NCBI GenBank assembly: GCA_964578605.1
Contig: CAZODO010000033.1
Span: 1 to 53,351, forward strand
Length of the DNA stretch: 53,351 nt
Source of the DNA: JAXMHN01 sp964578605
Lineage (GTDB): Bacteria > Verrucomicrobiota > Verrucomicrobiia > Limisphaerales > SIBE01
Direction of reading: 5' to 3'
Positions 1-8,764 of the stretch are shown piece by piece. Every line of letters starts with the position of its first letter. Positions within the stretch are counted from its first letter, which is position 1. The position numbers and the translations under genes are program-made. The notes beneath the pieces were generated by a model, which did not search any database, was not told the origin of the DNA, and saw only the letters and a list, made by a program, of their open reading frames with translations.

Positions 1-36
1 CGGGTGATCTACGGGTGATCTACGGGTGATCCCCGG
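1..36. repeat. Truncated 11-bp phased repeat element (copy of the one at 14842-14949)
   Basis: The window opens inside an array of the 11-bp unit GATCTACGGGT: a partial unit at 1-5, full units at 6-16 and 17-27, and the closing GATCCCCGG at 28-36. The same units in the same order, with the same closing GATCCCCGG followed by (A/C)AGGAA, occur at 14897-14955. The 5' arm and central dyad would lie upstream of the window. Confidence 0.85.
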
Positions 37-86
37 CAGGAATGCCTCTGGAAACGCTCCCAACCGCGTCTGGAGCCGGATAGACC

Positions 87-128
87 GGTCAAAGTTGACC
101 AAAACTGCCGCCAAACCGCGGTTTGACA
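87..128. promoter_or_regulatory. Two perfect dyads and a TTGACA box upstream of the small gene at 242
   Basis: GGTCAAAGTTGACC at 87-100 is a perfect dyad with a 2-nt centre. AAACCGCGGTTT at 113-124 is a perfect 12-bp palindrome. The second overlaps a TTGACA at 123-128 that could be a -35 box. No good -10 lies at 16-18 bp, so the promoter itself is uncertain. Two palindromes in 42 bp look like operator sites; the regulator is unknown. Confidence 0.4.
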
Positions 129-241
129 TCCCATTCGCGTGTGCAATCGTTTAGGTACGATATCCCTGGAAGGACTGTAGGCGCGACGGTTGTTTACCTG
201 AATTTTCGCGCGCCCTGCTGCCCGCCATGAAAGGAGATCTT

Positions 242-535
242 ATGGAAGGAAACCAAACGCTTAAGCAAAAGTTCTGCTTGACCTGCTCGATGGAATTGAC
301 TGACGGGCGCCGGGTGAGCGGCAGAATTGAAACCGATTCCCCAATCCGCGACGCCCATGTGCGCTACTCGGGAGCCGTCGGGGTCTTGCCCTTCCGGTGC
401 GAGGAGGCTAACAGCCTGGTGCTTCGGGCGCTTTTTCGCAGCTTTGCCGAGGACCTGCACGCGGACTACCAGGAGGCCATGGTCGAAAAGGAACAACGGC
501 CAAGGCGGGCGCTTCACCGGCGGACCCATTGGTAG
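242..535 (+). CDS. Small protein of unknown function (97 aa)
   Basis: I do not recognise a family. The start at 242 is preferred over the ATG at 227 because AAAGGAG at 230-236 lies 5 nt before it, a near-ideal ribosome binding site which the upstream ATG would place inside the coding region. The protein is soluble-looking, with a CLTC motif near the N-terminus (two cysteines two residues apart), a central polar segment that could form a beta-barrel-like fold, and a basic C-terminus rich in Arg. The two cysteines could bind metal or form a disulfide, but one pair alone is weak evidence. Its 3' end overlaps the convergent GDPD gene by 22 bp, so its last residues are doubly constrained. The upstream region carries two palindromes. 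Confidence 0.6.
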   Translation: MEGNQTLKQKFCLTCSMELTDGRRVSGRIETDSPIRDAHVRYSGAVGVLPFRCEEANSLVLRALFRSFAEDLHADYQEAMVEKEQRPRRALHRRTHW

Positions 536-1449
536 CGCCTGAACAGCGCTCCACCATCGAACGATGTCCTAAAGCCGGTTGCAAACCGGCCCTCCGTCGA
601 CTGAACGATGGCCTGATCCAGTTCGGCCGTGCCCAGCGCCACGCGGCTGAGCTGGTCCCGGAGCCATTGAGGTCGATTGGTGGTAATGCCATCCACACCC
701 GCCTTGACCAGGCGCACTGCAACCTCAGGATCGTCCACGGTCCACGCGATGAGCTTCAACCCGGCCTCTCTAATCTGCGAGACGAACGCCTCCGTGATGG
801 GCCAGTTGAAATGGAGATCCAGGCCGTCCAGGCCCGCTTCCCGGCACCGGCTGATCAGGGTCGCGATGTCCGGGTTTGCCTCCGGCTCCTTCTTATAACC
901 GAAGAGGAAGTAATGCTCGGATTCGGGAAAAAGGCGCTTCGACTCGCGCACGCTATCGAAGTTGAAGCTGATGACCGCGATCTCTTTTGCGGGACGCTTC
1001 GCGTCAGCCAAGACCCGGCGCAGCTCCGGCAAGATCTCAGGGCCGCACTTGATCTCCATGACCGCGCGTCGTCCCGGGGGAATGGTCGCCAGGATGGACT
1101 CCAGCGAGGGGATGCGCTCGCCCTTGAACTGAGGCCCTTTGAACGCCCCGACGTCAAGCTGGCGAAGTTCCTCCAACGCAAGCCTCGAAACCGGCCGGGT
1201 TTGGCCGTCGAAACGTTTGGTGTCGGCATCATGGAAGACGACGATCTTGCCATCCTTGGAGAGCCACAAATCCAACTCGATGGCATCAGCCCCCTGCTCC
1301 CAGGCGAGCTTCATGGCTGCAAGGGTATTCTCGGGCGCATCGGCAGACGCGCCGCGATGGGCGATGATTTCCACGGCGGACACAGTCGGCCACACGCCCA
1401 GGAAGGATAACAAAAGCACGAATACGGTTCCATTCAGCTTGAACATCAT
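514..1449 (-). CDS. Secreted glycerophosphodiester phosphodiesterase family protein
   Basis: GDPD-family TIM-barrel enzyme, which hydrolyses glycerophosphodiesters to glycerol-3-phosphate and an alcohol. The start at 1449 (MMFKLNG) gives a clean Sec signal peptide (hydrophobic FVLLLSFLGVW, cleavage near VSA-VE), so the enzyme is exported. Signature residues are present: IIAHRGAS near the mature N-terminus, the ENT motif, ELDLWLSKDGKIVVFHDAD with the Glu-x-Asp metal ligands and the His-Asp pair, a later MEIK, and the closing WTVDDP and GVDGITTNRP. After the conserved domain there is a tail of about 40 residues that runs through a GCCGGTT-AACCGGC hairpin and looks recruited from intergenic repeat DNA. 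An upstream extension to 1491 is possible but would spoil the signal peptide. Confidence 0.9.
   Translation of the reverse strand: MMFKLNGTVFVLLLSFLGVWPTVSAVEIIAHRGASADAPENTLAAMKLAWEQGADAIELDLWLSKDGKIVVFHDADTKRFDGQTRPVSRLALEELRQLDVGAFKGPQFKGERIPSLESILATIPPGRRAVMEIKCGPEILPELRRVLADAKRPAKEIAVISFNFDSVRESKRLFPESEHYFLFGYKKEPEANPDIATLISRCREAGLDGLDLHFNWPITEAFVSQIREAGLKLIAWTVDDPEVAVRLVKAGVDGITTNRPQWLRDQLSRVALGTAELDQAIVQSTEGRFATGFRTSFDGGALFRRYQWVRR
574..590. repeat. GCCGGTT/AACCGGC hairpin in the 3' end of the GDPD gene
   Basis: GCCGGTT at 574-580 pairs perfectly with AACCGGC at 584-590 around a 3-nt loop, followed by CCTCCG. It resembles the core of the GCCGGC palindromes at 29311-29380 and 50086-50185, and lies in the part of the reading frame that follows the conserved GDPD domain. 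Confidence 0.5.
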
Positions 1450-1725
1450 GCCGCGATGTTGACCGAAACCCCTCGGGCCTGGCAAGCGCAAGCCCTTCCC
1501 CGGTAGGGCCGGTCGCTCCGTCGACCGCCGTTGCTAACTTCCTCTTCGCCCCTTCCTCCACTGCTTGTCTGTTTGAAATTCCAGATCCAGAAAGCGAAAG
1601 GAAACCACAGTGCGCGAGACGGAGCGCGCTGCCCTGCCGATTTTCTGAACCCAGGGGCCGACCTTTACGACTCCAGGATTTCAGATGGTGCAATCCGGCG
1701 CCGGACGGTAGCTTTGCCTTCTCAC

Positions 1726-3837
1726 ATGAACACACGCATCAGTCGCTGGGCACAACTCGGGCTGGCGGGCGCAGGCCTGCTGGCGCTTGTTTGCACCTAT
1801 GAAAGCCAGGCGCTCGATCTGCACGTCGCACCCGACGGTTCCGATCGCTGGTCCGGACGGCGCGGTTCCCCCGACGTCCGCGGGGTAGACGGCCCGTTCG
1901 CCTCGTTAGAGCGCGCCCGAGACGCGGTGCGGCAATTGCGGCGCGAAGGCGCCTTGGCCAACGAAACCGTCCTGATCACGGTGCATGGCGGCCTTTACCC
2001 TCGCGAGAGGACCTTCCAGTTGAATGCGGAAGACTCCGGCACCCCAGAGGCGCCGGTAGTGTACCGGGCGGAGCCGGGCGAAGAGGTTCGGTTGATCGGC
2101 GGGAAAGTCATTGAGGACTTCAAAGTGGTCACCGACGCCGGCGTTCTGGACCGCCTGGATCCGGCCGCTCGAGGCAAGGTCGTTTCTGCCGACCTGCGAA
2201 GACTGGGGATTACCGATTTCGGGAGCCCCGCTGGCGAAGGGCTTGAACTTTTCTTCGCTGACAAGCCGATGCGCATCGCGCGGTGGCCCAACGAAGGGTT
2301 TGTGCGCATCACCAAGGTGCTGGGCGCCACCCCGGTGGACGTGCGCGGCACCAAGGGTTGTGCAGAAGGGATTTTTGCATTCGAAGGCGATCGCCTCGCC
2401 AAGTGGAGCGGCGAAAAGGACATCTGGGTCCATGGCTATTGGTTCTGGGACTGGTCCGATCAACGCCAGAAAGTGAAGGCCATCGATGCCGCCAAGCAAA
2501 CGATCGAAGTCGCGCCGCCGTATCATTCCTACGGCTATCGGCAGGGCCAGTGGTTCTACGCTTATAACCTGCTTTCAGAACTGGACCAGCCAGGTGAATG
2601 GTATCTCGACCGGGACGCGGGCGTCCTCTACTTCTGGCCTCCGGATTCGGTCGAGAAGAACCGCGCGATCGTGTCGGTTCTGCCCGCCCTGGCGAAAGTG
2701 GAAGGCGCCTCGCATGTGCGCCTTCACGGATTCACGCTCGAAGCCGCCCGGGAGACGGCCTTGACGATATCCGGCGGCGCAGGCAATCGCGTGGTCGGTT
2801 GCACAGTTCGAAACGTGGGCGGCTCCGCGATCAGCGTCTCGGGCGGATCGAACCATGGCGTCATCAGCTGCGACGTTTACCAGTGCGGCGCCGGCGGGAT
2901 CTCGTTGAGCGGCGGAAACCGCAAAACGCTCGCACCGGCCGGGCATTTCGCGGATAACAACCACATTCACCATTACGGGCGCTGGCGTCCCATGTATTCG
3001 GCCGGCCTGAGCTTGAATGGCGTTGGACAACGCGCCACGCATAACCTGATCGACAACGCTCCCCACCAGGCGATCTCCTTCGGCGGCAACGATCACCTGA
3101 TGGAATTCAACGAGATTCACAGTGTCTGCTTCGAATCCAATGACGCGGGAGCCATCTACTCCGGGCGGGATTGGACGATGCGCGGGACGGTCATCCGGCA
3201 TAATTACCTGCATGACATTACGGGGTTCGAAGGGCAGGGCTGCGTGGGAGTTTACCTGGATGACATGTATTGCGGGACGGATATCATCGGCAACGTCTTC
3301 TACCGCGTGACACGCGCCGCGTTCATCGGCGGCGGACGCGATTGCCGGGTCGAAAACAACATCTTCGTCGAATGCAAACCGGCGGTCCATGTGGACGCCC
3401 GAGCCATGGGATGGGCAAAGTATCACGCCGACGACTGGGTGAAGGAAGGCAAGGAGAAAGGGACCCTCTCCGGCACCGCTTACCAAAAGCCGCCCTACAG
3501 TGAGCGGTATCCAGGCCTGGTCACGATCCTCGAGGACGACCCCTGGGCGCCAAAAGGAAACGTGATCGCCCGGAATATCTGTGTCGGCGGACGCTGGGAC
3601 GAGATCGAATCGAAAGCGCGCCCCATGATCACGTTCAAGGACAACGTTCTCAATGAAGACCCGCGCTTCATGGATGCGCCCCGGCAGAATTTCCAACTGC
3701 GCCCTGACTCTCCCGCATTCAGACTGGGTTTCGAACGCATTCCCATGGAGAAGATCGGCCTTTACCGGGATCCGAATCGTGCAGTATGGCCGGTGAAAAG
3801 CCCGGTGCGACCAGAGGCGTCCGCCCCTGCCAAGTAG
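1726..3837 (+). CDS. Secreted right-handed parallel beta-helix protein (probable polysaccharide-active enzyme)
   Basis: A 703-residue exported protein. The start at 1726 is chosen because it begins a Sec signal peptide (hydrophobic LGLAGAGLLALVC, cleavage near SQA-LD); the frame stays open upstream to 1531 but that stretch is not protein-like. The mature N-terminus LHVAPDGSDRWSGR...DGPFASLERARDAV is the typical opening of secreted beta-helix proteins. A middle segment, LDQPGEWYLDRDAGVLYFWPP in two parts, is common in beta-helix glycosidases of the GH141/GH120-like kind. The second half has repeating short strands with Gly-Asn-His turns such as NRVVGCTVRNVGG and HLMEFNEIH, as in right-handed coils. 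Probable role: attack on plant or algal polysaccharide outside the cytoplasm; the substrate cannot be read from the sequence. It converges on the TPR gene with a 14-bp gap. Confidence 0.85.
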   Translation: MNTRISRWAQLGLAGAGLLALVCTYESQALDLHVAPDGSDRWSGRRGSPDVRGVDGPFASLERARDAVRQLRREGALANETVLITVHGGLYPRERTFQLNAEDSGTPEAPVVYRAEPGEEVRLIGGKVIEDFKVVTDAGVLDRLDPAARGKVVSADLRRLGITDFGSPAGEGLELFFADKPMRIARWPNEGFVRITKVLGATPVDVRGTKGCAEGIFAFEGDRLAKWSGEKDIWVHGYWFWDWSDQRQKVKAIDAAKQTIEVAPPYHSYGYRQGQWFYAYNLLSELDQPGEWYLDRDAGVLYFWPPDSVEKNRAIVSVLPALAKVEGASHVRLHGFTLEAARETALTISGGAGNRVVGCTVRNVGGSAISVSGGSNHGVISCDVYQCGAGGISLSGGNRKTLAPAGHFADNNHIHHYGRWRPMYSAGLSLNGVGQRATHNLIDNAPHQAISFGGNDHLMEFNEIHSVCFESNDAGAIYSGRDWTMRGTVIRHNYLHDITGFEGQGCVGVYLDDMYCGTDIIGNVFYRVTRAAFIGGGRDCRVENNIFVECKPAVHVDARAMGWAKYHADDWVKEGKEKGTLSGTAYQKPPYSERYPGLVTILEDDPWAPKGNVIARNICVGGRWDEIESKARPMITFKDNVLNEDPRFMDAPRQNFQLRPDSPAFRLGFERIPMEKIGLYRDPNRAVWPVKSPVRPEASAPAK

Positions 3838-3851
3838 TTCCTTGCCTGAGG

Positions 3852-6128
3852 TCAGGCTCCGGCCCCAAGGTCAGGGACGGTTTGCTCAAGCTCTGGCGGA
3901 GCCGGAGGTGGGACGTCGGGACTCTTGGGAAACCAGCGCAACCGGTCCGCTTCCTGGCCTAACGGGGTTTGTCCGCAACGCCGGACGAGCGCTTTGTAGA
4001 AGCGGTCTGCCGCCTGCGGATCGCGGATCTTGAGCCACGTGCCTGCTGTCCAAAGCACCAGCGCTGTCTGCTCCGAGTCGTTAGGCATCAGTTCTGCCGC
4101 TTCCCAGGCGAGGTCCGCAGCGAGATAGCGGTAATGGAACCGGACATTAGGCTTCGCCTGGTGATCCGCAGCCCGGCGCTGCTCGTCAACGGTGCCGGCC
4201 GCGAGCTTCATCTCAGGACGCCATCCTTCGTCAGGTTCCTGATCCGGACGCCCTCGCCGGACCGAGGAGATCGCGAACAACTCATATTGACCGTCGAACA
4301 ATGTCCAATCGGGTTCCACCTCAGTTCCGAACAGTTCCATGCCTTCGTGCCGGGCGATTTGGGCCGCTTCCCAGAGTGACTGCGCCCGAATCTCACTGGA
4401 GCTGCTGACGTTGCGTCCGCGCTGGAGTGCTTCCACGTATGCGACCAACCGCCGCCCCCAGTGCGGAGGGTAGAAATCCATCGCCTCATCCCAACGCTGC
4501 AACCGAGCCAACCGTCGCGCGGTCAGATATCGTATACGAGGCAGCGTCTGCTCAGGACGAAGTTCGCCTTGGTAATCGAAGCGCGATTTTGCTTCGAAGG
4601 CCGGTTCGGATTGAGGTTCCGGTGCCGCGGATTCAATTTCCGGTTCGGCCCATTGACGTTCGACATACGCTGCGAGCTCGTCCGGAGTCAGCACAAGCTC
4701 GGCGATATAAGCGGCGTCGATCCAATATCCGGAATGCAGCAGGACGTCGAGCGCTTCATAGTACTGTCGCCTAGCCAGCCGCATAACCCCGAGTTCACCC
4801 ATCGCGCACCGAAGCGGGGATTCGGAATCCCAACGCTCATCCGAGAGTGACGGGACGGGTTCTCCTTCCCTGGGGAACAGGCGCACGACTTGAGCCAGGA
4901 GCTTCGCGGCCTGGTCCACTTTGCCTGCGCGCAAGAGGAGCTTGGCCTTAAGCCATTTTACCATCGCCAGATCCGGGTTGGCGCGGGCGAGCCAGCGCTC
5001 GGCAATCTCACCCAAATCTCGTTGGTAAGCGGCCAGGGCCAGCCGATCCGCCAACGCCACATTCTCCTCTCCAGCTTGTTCCACAGCCTCGAGCCACTGT
5101 TCAATGACCCGGTTCGTGTCCTCCGTGGAGTCGAGATAACTGAAGCTGCGCCTGGAAATGATGTAAGCCGTAACGGCCTGTTGTGTGAGGGGGTCCTGGG
5201 CAAGGCTCACGAGCCCTTCCCGGGGAGGCTCCATCACCTTTCGCAGCACCATGCGGAGCGAATTCAGGGCGGTGGGATCCCCGGTCTGATATTGGACGAG
5301 GTACAAGCGAAGCGCAGCCCCAACTCTTCCGCGTGCCAGTTCCGCTTTGGCTTCCCAACCGTAGCTTGCGGCGGCAAGGCCCAAGGAATCATGGAATCCG
5401 TTCCTTGCCATCTCCCGCGTCTGGCGAAAGCAGGCGATGGCTCTGTCAGGATCCATTTCCAGCGCGATTCTCCCGAGCATGTAAGCCGCCCAAGTCGACC
5501 GATGCGGCCGCTCGCCAGGGGACCGGGCCAAGAGACGCTCCCAAGCGGCCCGAGCCGCGTTGAGGTCGTCCGAGTAAAAAGCGACGCTTCCCTCGAGGTA
5601 ATCCTGGAACTCGTCTGGCAAACCTTCCGGAGCGGCCACGGCTGTCATCGTCGGCCTCGCAGGAACGGAGTCGTCGACCCCGTAAAAAGCCTTCCGTTGG
5701 TTCCAATCCTGCACCGCTTGGGCATGGGCGCGCAAAGTCTCGCGAGCGGCTTGGAACTGCTGAAAGAGTTGGTCAGCGGCCGGCGAAGCCGCTCCGGCAT
5801 GAGCCAGCGCCTCTCGCAAATCGGCCAGTTCGGCATCGAACGTTTCCGATGCGTGACTCTGTTCGTTTACGACGGCTTTGAATTCCGGTTCGGGAAGCTC
5901 GATGCGGTTTAACTCAAACTGGAAGTTGCTGTAATAGGCGCGAAGCAGCCCCTGATCGCCGTCTTGCAGAATGCTGTTCGGAAGAAACGGACCGCACGCC
6001 AGGACCGGAGCGGCGACTGCCAGCACGCAGATAAGCCCCTTCCAAGTTGCGCGTCCCAAAGACGCCGCGAGCTTGCAGGCCGCCTTCGGGAAGGCCCGCC
6101 GAACTCGGTCGGGTGCATTGAAATTCAT
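3852..6128 (-). CDS. Large TPR-rich lipoprotein of unknown function
   Basis: A 758-residue protein. The N-terminus has a basic stretch, a hydrophobic helix (GLICVLAVAAPVLA) and then Cys45 followed by GPFLPN, which fits a lipobox (VLAC) and a lipidated, membrane-anchored protein. The CGPF(L/F)P start after the signal is, from memory, a recurring feature of uncharacterised proteins in Bacteroidota, Planctomycetota and Verrucomicrobiota. The rest is almost entirely alpha-helical, with repeating pairs such as ARAAWERLLARSPGERPHRS and GKVDQAAKLLAQVVRLFPRE typical of tetratricopeptide repeats. These usually make protein-protein contacts; no catalytic motif is visible. The gene is divergent from the sugar ABC operon, with a 154-bp intergenic region that shows no clear operator. 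Confidence 0.75.
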   Translation of the reverse strand: MNFNAPDRVRRAFPKAACKLAASLGRATWKGLICVLAVAAPVLACGPFLPNSILQDGDQGLLRAYYSNFQFELNRIELPEPEFKAVVNEQSHASETFDAELADLREALAHAGAASPAADQLFQQFQAARETLRAHAQAVQDWNQRKAFYGVDDSVPARPTMTAVAAPEGLPDEFQDYLEGSVAFYSDDLNAARAAWERLLARSPGERPHRSTWAAYMLGRIALEMDPDRAIACFRQTREMARNGFHDSLGLAAASYGWEAKAELARGRVGAALRLYLVQYQTGDPTALNSLRMVLRKVMEPPREGLVSLAQDPLTQQAVTAYIISRRSFSYLDSTEDTNRVIEQWLEAVEQAGEENVALADRLALAAYQRDLGEIAERWLARANPDLAMVKWLKAKLLLRAGKVDQAAKLLAQVVRLFPREGEPVPSLSDERWDSESPLRCAMGELGVMRLARRQYYEALDVLLHSGYWIDAAYIAELVLTPDELAAYVERQWAEPEIESAAPEPQSEPAFEAKSRFDYQGELRPEQTLPRIRYLTARRLARLQRWDEAMDFYPPHWGRRLVAYVEALQRGRNVSSSSEIRAQSLWEAAQIARHEGMELFGTEVEPDWTLFDGQYELFAISSVRRGRPDQEPDEGWRPEMKLAAGTVDEQRRAADHQAKPNVRFHYRYLAADLAWEAAELMPNDSEQTALVLWTAGTWLKIRDPQAADRFYKALVRRCGQTPLGQEADRLRWFPKSPDVPPPAPPELEQTVPDLGAGA

Positions 6129-6282
6129 CAGCGGCGATTCTTAGGCGCACCGGGCAGGCTGCCGCAAGCAGGAAATGGACGTGACAGTTGCAGGCTGCTG
6201 AACCGCCCGCTAGGGTAGCGCCCGCAGATGAGCTACCGGCAAAGAAATAGCCCAATCCAGCAATGACTTTTCGAGCCGACTT

Positions 6283-7770
6283 ATGGACTGGCAGCTTGAA
6301 GCGCGCGCACTGACCAAGTCGTTCTCAGGGGTCCAGGTCCTGAACGGCGTGTCGTTGACCGTGCGTGGGGGCGAGGTCCATGCCGTGGTTGGTGGCAACG
6401 GCGCCGGCAAATCCACGCTCATGAAACTGCTCGCTGGCTTGGAACAGGCGAACGCCGGCGAACTTCGGTTGAACGGAGCGCCCGTCCGATTTCGCGGACC
6501 CTCTGATGCCCTGCACAGCGGCATCGCGATGATTCACCAGGAGCTTCTCCCGTTCCCGGACCTCACGGTCGCCGAGAACATCTTCATGGGCCAAGGACTC
6601 GCGCCCCGCCTGCTTGGGTGGGTCGATCAGCGCAGTCTGAATCGCCGGGCGACCTTGCTCTTGGACCGCCTGGCTGTGCCGGTCTTCCCACGCCAGCGTA
6701 TGCGCGACCTGCGCGTTGCTGAAATGCAGGGCGTGGAGATCGCGAAGGCCCTGGCGCACGACGCCCGCCTGATCATCATGGACGAACCGACCTCGGCCTT
6801 GAGCGAGCGCGAGGCCGAAGCCCTGTTCCGCACAATCCGTGACTTGCGCGCCCAAGGCGTCGCCCTGCTCTATATCTCGCACAAGCTTAGCGAAGTCTTC
6901 CAACTCGCCGACCGCGTCACCGTCCTCCGCGACGGCTCGTCCGAAGGAACCTATCAGGCCATTGAACTCACGCTTGACAGCATGATCGCCTTGATGGTTG
7001 GTCGTGATCTCGATCTCGCCGCGCCCAACCGCCCGTCCAGCCGCGGAACTCCGCTGCTTTCAGTCAGCGACCTGAGCAAAAGCGGCCGTTTCCGTGGCGT
7101 CTCTTTCGAAGTGGCGGCCGGCGAGATCCTGGGGCTTGGCGGATTGATGGGTGCCGGGCGGACCGATGTCGTCAACGCCATCTACGGCTTGGAGCCCGCC
7201 GACTCAGGCGAAATCCGCGTGGCAGGCCGTCCGGTGCGCATCACTCGCCCGCGCGACGCTCTGTGCGCTGGGATCGGCTTGGTAAGCGAAGACCGGAAGA
7301 TCTTCGGTCTGGTCCCCTCTTTCGGTCTGCGGTCGAACGTCAGTTTGGCGGCGCTGCGGCGCTACTGCCGGGCCGGGTTCATCGACAGCCGCTCCGAGCA
7401 ACGCGTGGCAGACGAACAGATCAGGAGGCTGGGAATCCGCGCCAGGCACCGCGACCAGCCCGTCTCCCACCTTAGCGGAGGCAACCAGCAGAAAGTGGTC
7501 CTCGCTCGCACGCTCCTGACCGAGCCCAGCATCCTCCTCTTGGATGAGCCGACCCGCGGGATCGATATCGCCGCCAAGGCGGACGTTCATGCCATCGTGC
7601 GCGAACTGGCTGCTTCGGGGAAAGCCATCGTCCTGGTCTCTTCGGAACTGCCGGAACTGTTTTCGCTCAGCCACCGCGTCCTCATGATGCGGGAAGGGAG
7701 AGTGGCGGGGGAACTGGACCCGACCCAAGCGAACCCGGAACAAGCGTTCAAACTGGCCCTGCCTGAGTAA
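6283..7770 (+). CDS. Sugar ABC transporter ATPase (RbsA/XylG type, two ABC domains)
   Basis: A 495-residue ATPase of carbohydrate uptake transporter class 2, which powers import through the permease encoded next. The first ABC domain has Walker A GGNGAGKS (about residues 37-44) and Walker B LIIMDEPTSAL. The second has the family's usual degenerate Walker A (GLMGAGRTD), the signature HLSGGNQQK and Walker B ILLLDEPTRGID. The first signature is unusual: LRVAEMQGVEIAKAL replaces the common LSVGQQQ(M/L)VEIAKAL, losing both the Ser and the Gly. Five nt separate it from the permease gene, so the three genes form one operon. The substrate is not determined by the sequence; ribose, xylose or inositol-like sugars are candidates. 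Confidence 0.93.
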   Translation: MDWQLEARALTKSFSGVQVLNGVSLTVRGGEVHAVVGGNGAGKSTLMKLLAGLEQANAGELRLNGAPVRFRGPSDALHSGIAMIHQELLPFPDLTVAENIFMGQGLAPRLLGWVDQRSLNRRATLLLDRLAVPVFPRQRMRDLRVAEMQGVEIAKALAHDARLIIMDEPTSALSEREAEALFRTIRDLRAQGVALLYISHKLSEVFQLADRVTVLRDGSSEGTYQAIELTLDSMIALMVGRDLDLAAPNRPSSRGTPLLSVSDLSKSGRFRGVSFEVAAGEILGLGGLMGAGRTDVVNAIYGLEPADSGEIRVAGRPVRITRPRDALCAGIGLVSEDRKIFGLVPSFGLRSNVSLAALRRYCRAGFIDSRSEQRVADEQIRRLGIRARHRDQPVSHLSGGNQQKVVLARTLLTEPSILLLDEPTRGIDIAAKADVHAIVRELAASGKAIVLVSSELPELFSLSHRVLMMREGRVAGELDPTQANPEQAFKLALPE

Positions 7771-7775
7771 AGCGC

Positions 7776-8732
7776 ATGCGTCTCAAACCTTCTCAGTCCA
7801 CGGCAAAACCCGCCTCCGGCTGGATCGGGCGTTTCGGCCTGGTGCTTGTCCTTATCGCGGCATGCGCGCTGTTGGGCGTGCTCCGGCCGCAATTCCTGAC
7901 CGCGGCGAACCTGATCAACGTGGCGCGCCAAATCTCTCTCAATGGCATCCTGGCTGTCGGAGTGACCTACGTCCTGCTGACTGGCGGAGTCGATCTCTCG
8001 CTCGGGTCGGTTGTGGCGCTTGCCGGAGTGGTGGCCGCTGGGTTCGCCAACTCGGGCAACGATCCCTTCCTCCTCCCAATTCTCATGGGAACGCTGGCTG
8101 GCGGCGCGTGCGGAGTCGCTAACGGCTGGGTCATCACCCGCGGGCGCGTGGCGCCGTTCATCGTAACCCTGGGGATGATGACCATCGCCCGGGGCCTGGC
8201 CCTGGTGATCAGCGGCGGCAAACCGGTGTCGAACTTAAGCTCTTCCTTCACCCGACTGGGTGGGGATCTGTTCGGGTTTCCCATTCCCATCCTCATCCTG
8301 CTCGCGGTGGCAGGGATTTCCTGGGTGTTCCTCGCGAAAACGCGGCTGGGCCGGTACGTCTACGCAGTGGGCGGCAATGAACAAGCGGCGCGCGCCGCTG
8401 GGCTTAGCGTCGCCGGAATCAAGGTTTTCGCCTACACCGTGTGCGGCGCGCTGGCGGGGGTAGCGGGCGTGGTGCTCGCGGCCCGCATCACCACCGGCCA
8501 GCCCAATGCCGGGGTCGCCTACGAACTCGACGCCATCGCCGCGGCGGTGATCGGCGGGACGAGCCTGTCTGGCGGGGTGGGCAGCGTGGTTGGGACGTTG
8601 CTGGGCGCGCTCCTCATGGGCGTCATCAACAATGGCCTGGACTTGCTCAATGTCTCCTCCTATTACCAGCAAATCGTGAAGGGCTTCATTATCGTCGGCG
8701 CGGTTTGGCTCGATCGACGCCAACGCGCCTGA
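7776..8732 (+). CDS. Sugar ABC transporter permease (RbsC type)
   Basis: A 318-residue inner-membrane permease of the BPD_transp_2 family with about eight to ten hydrophobic segments. Family marks are ILAVGVTYVLLTGGVDLSLGSV near the N-terminus, the coupling segment with TRLGRYVYAVGGNEQAARAAG, which contacts the ATPase, and AAAVIGGTSLSGG near the C-terminus. It follows the ATPase gene by 5 nt and precedes the binding-protein gene by 32 nt. It is a distant paralogue of the permease at 19621-20619, with which it shares these same motifs. Confidence 0.93.
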   Translation: MRLKPSQSTAKPASGWIGRFGLVLVLIAACALLGVLRPQFLTAANLINVARQISLNGILAVGVTYVLLTGGVDLSLGSVVALAGVVAAGFANSGNDPFLLPILMGTLAGGACGVANGWVITRGRVAPFIVTLGMMTIARGLALVISGGKPVSNLSSSFTRLGGDLFGFPIPILILLAVAGISWVFLAKTRLGRYVYAVGGNEQAARAAGLSVAGIKVFAYTVCGALAGVAGVVLAARITTGQPNAGVAYELDAIAAAVIGGTSLSGGVGSVVGTLLGALLMGVINNGLDLLNVSSYYQQIVKGFIIVGAVWLDRRQRA

Positions 8733-8764
8733 GGAACGAAGCCACGCCCAGGTCTTTGCACACC

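Noticed and set aside
2575..3696. 373-codon minus-strand frame opposite the beta-helix gene
   Set aside because: Shadow frame; the plus-strand protein has clear family features and a signal peptide.
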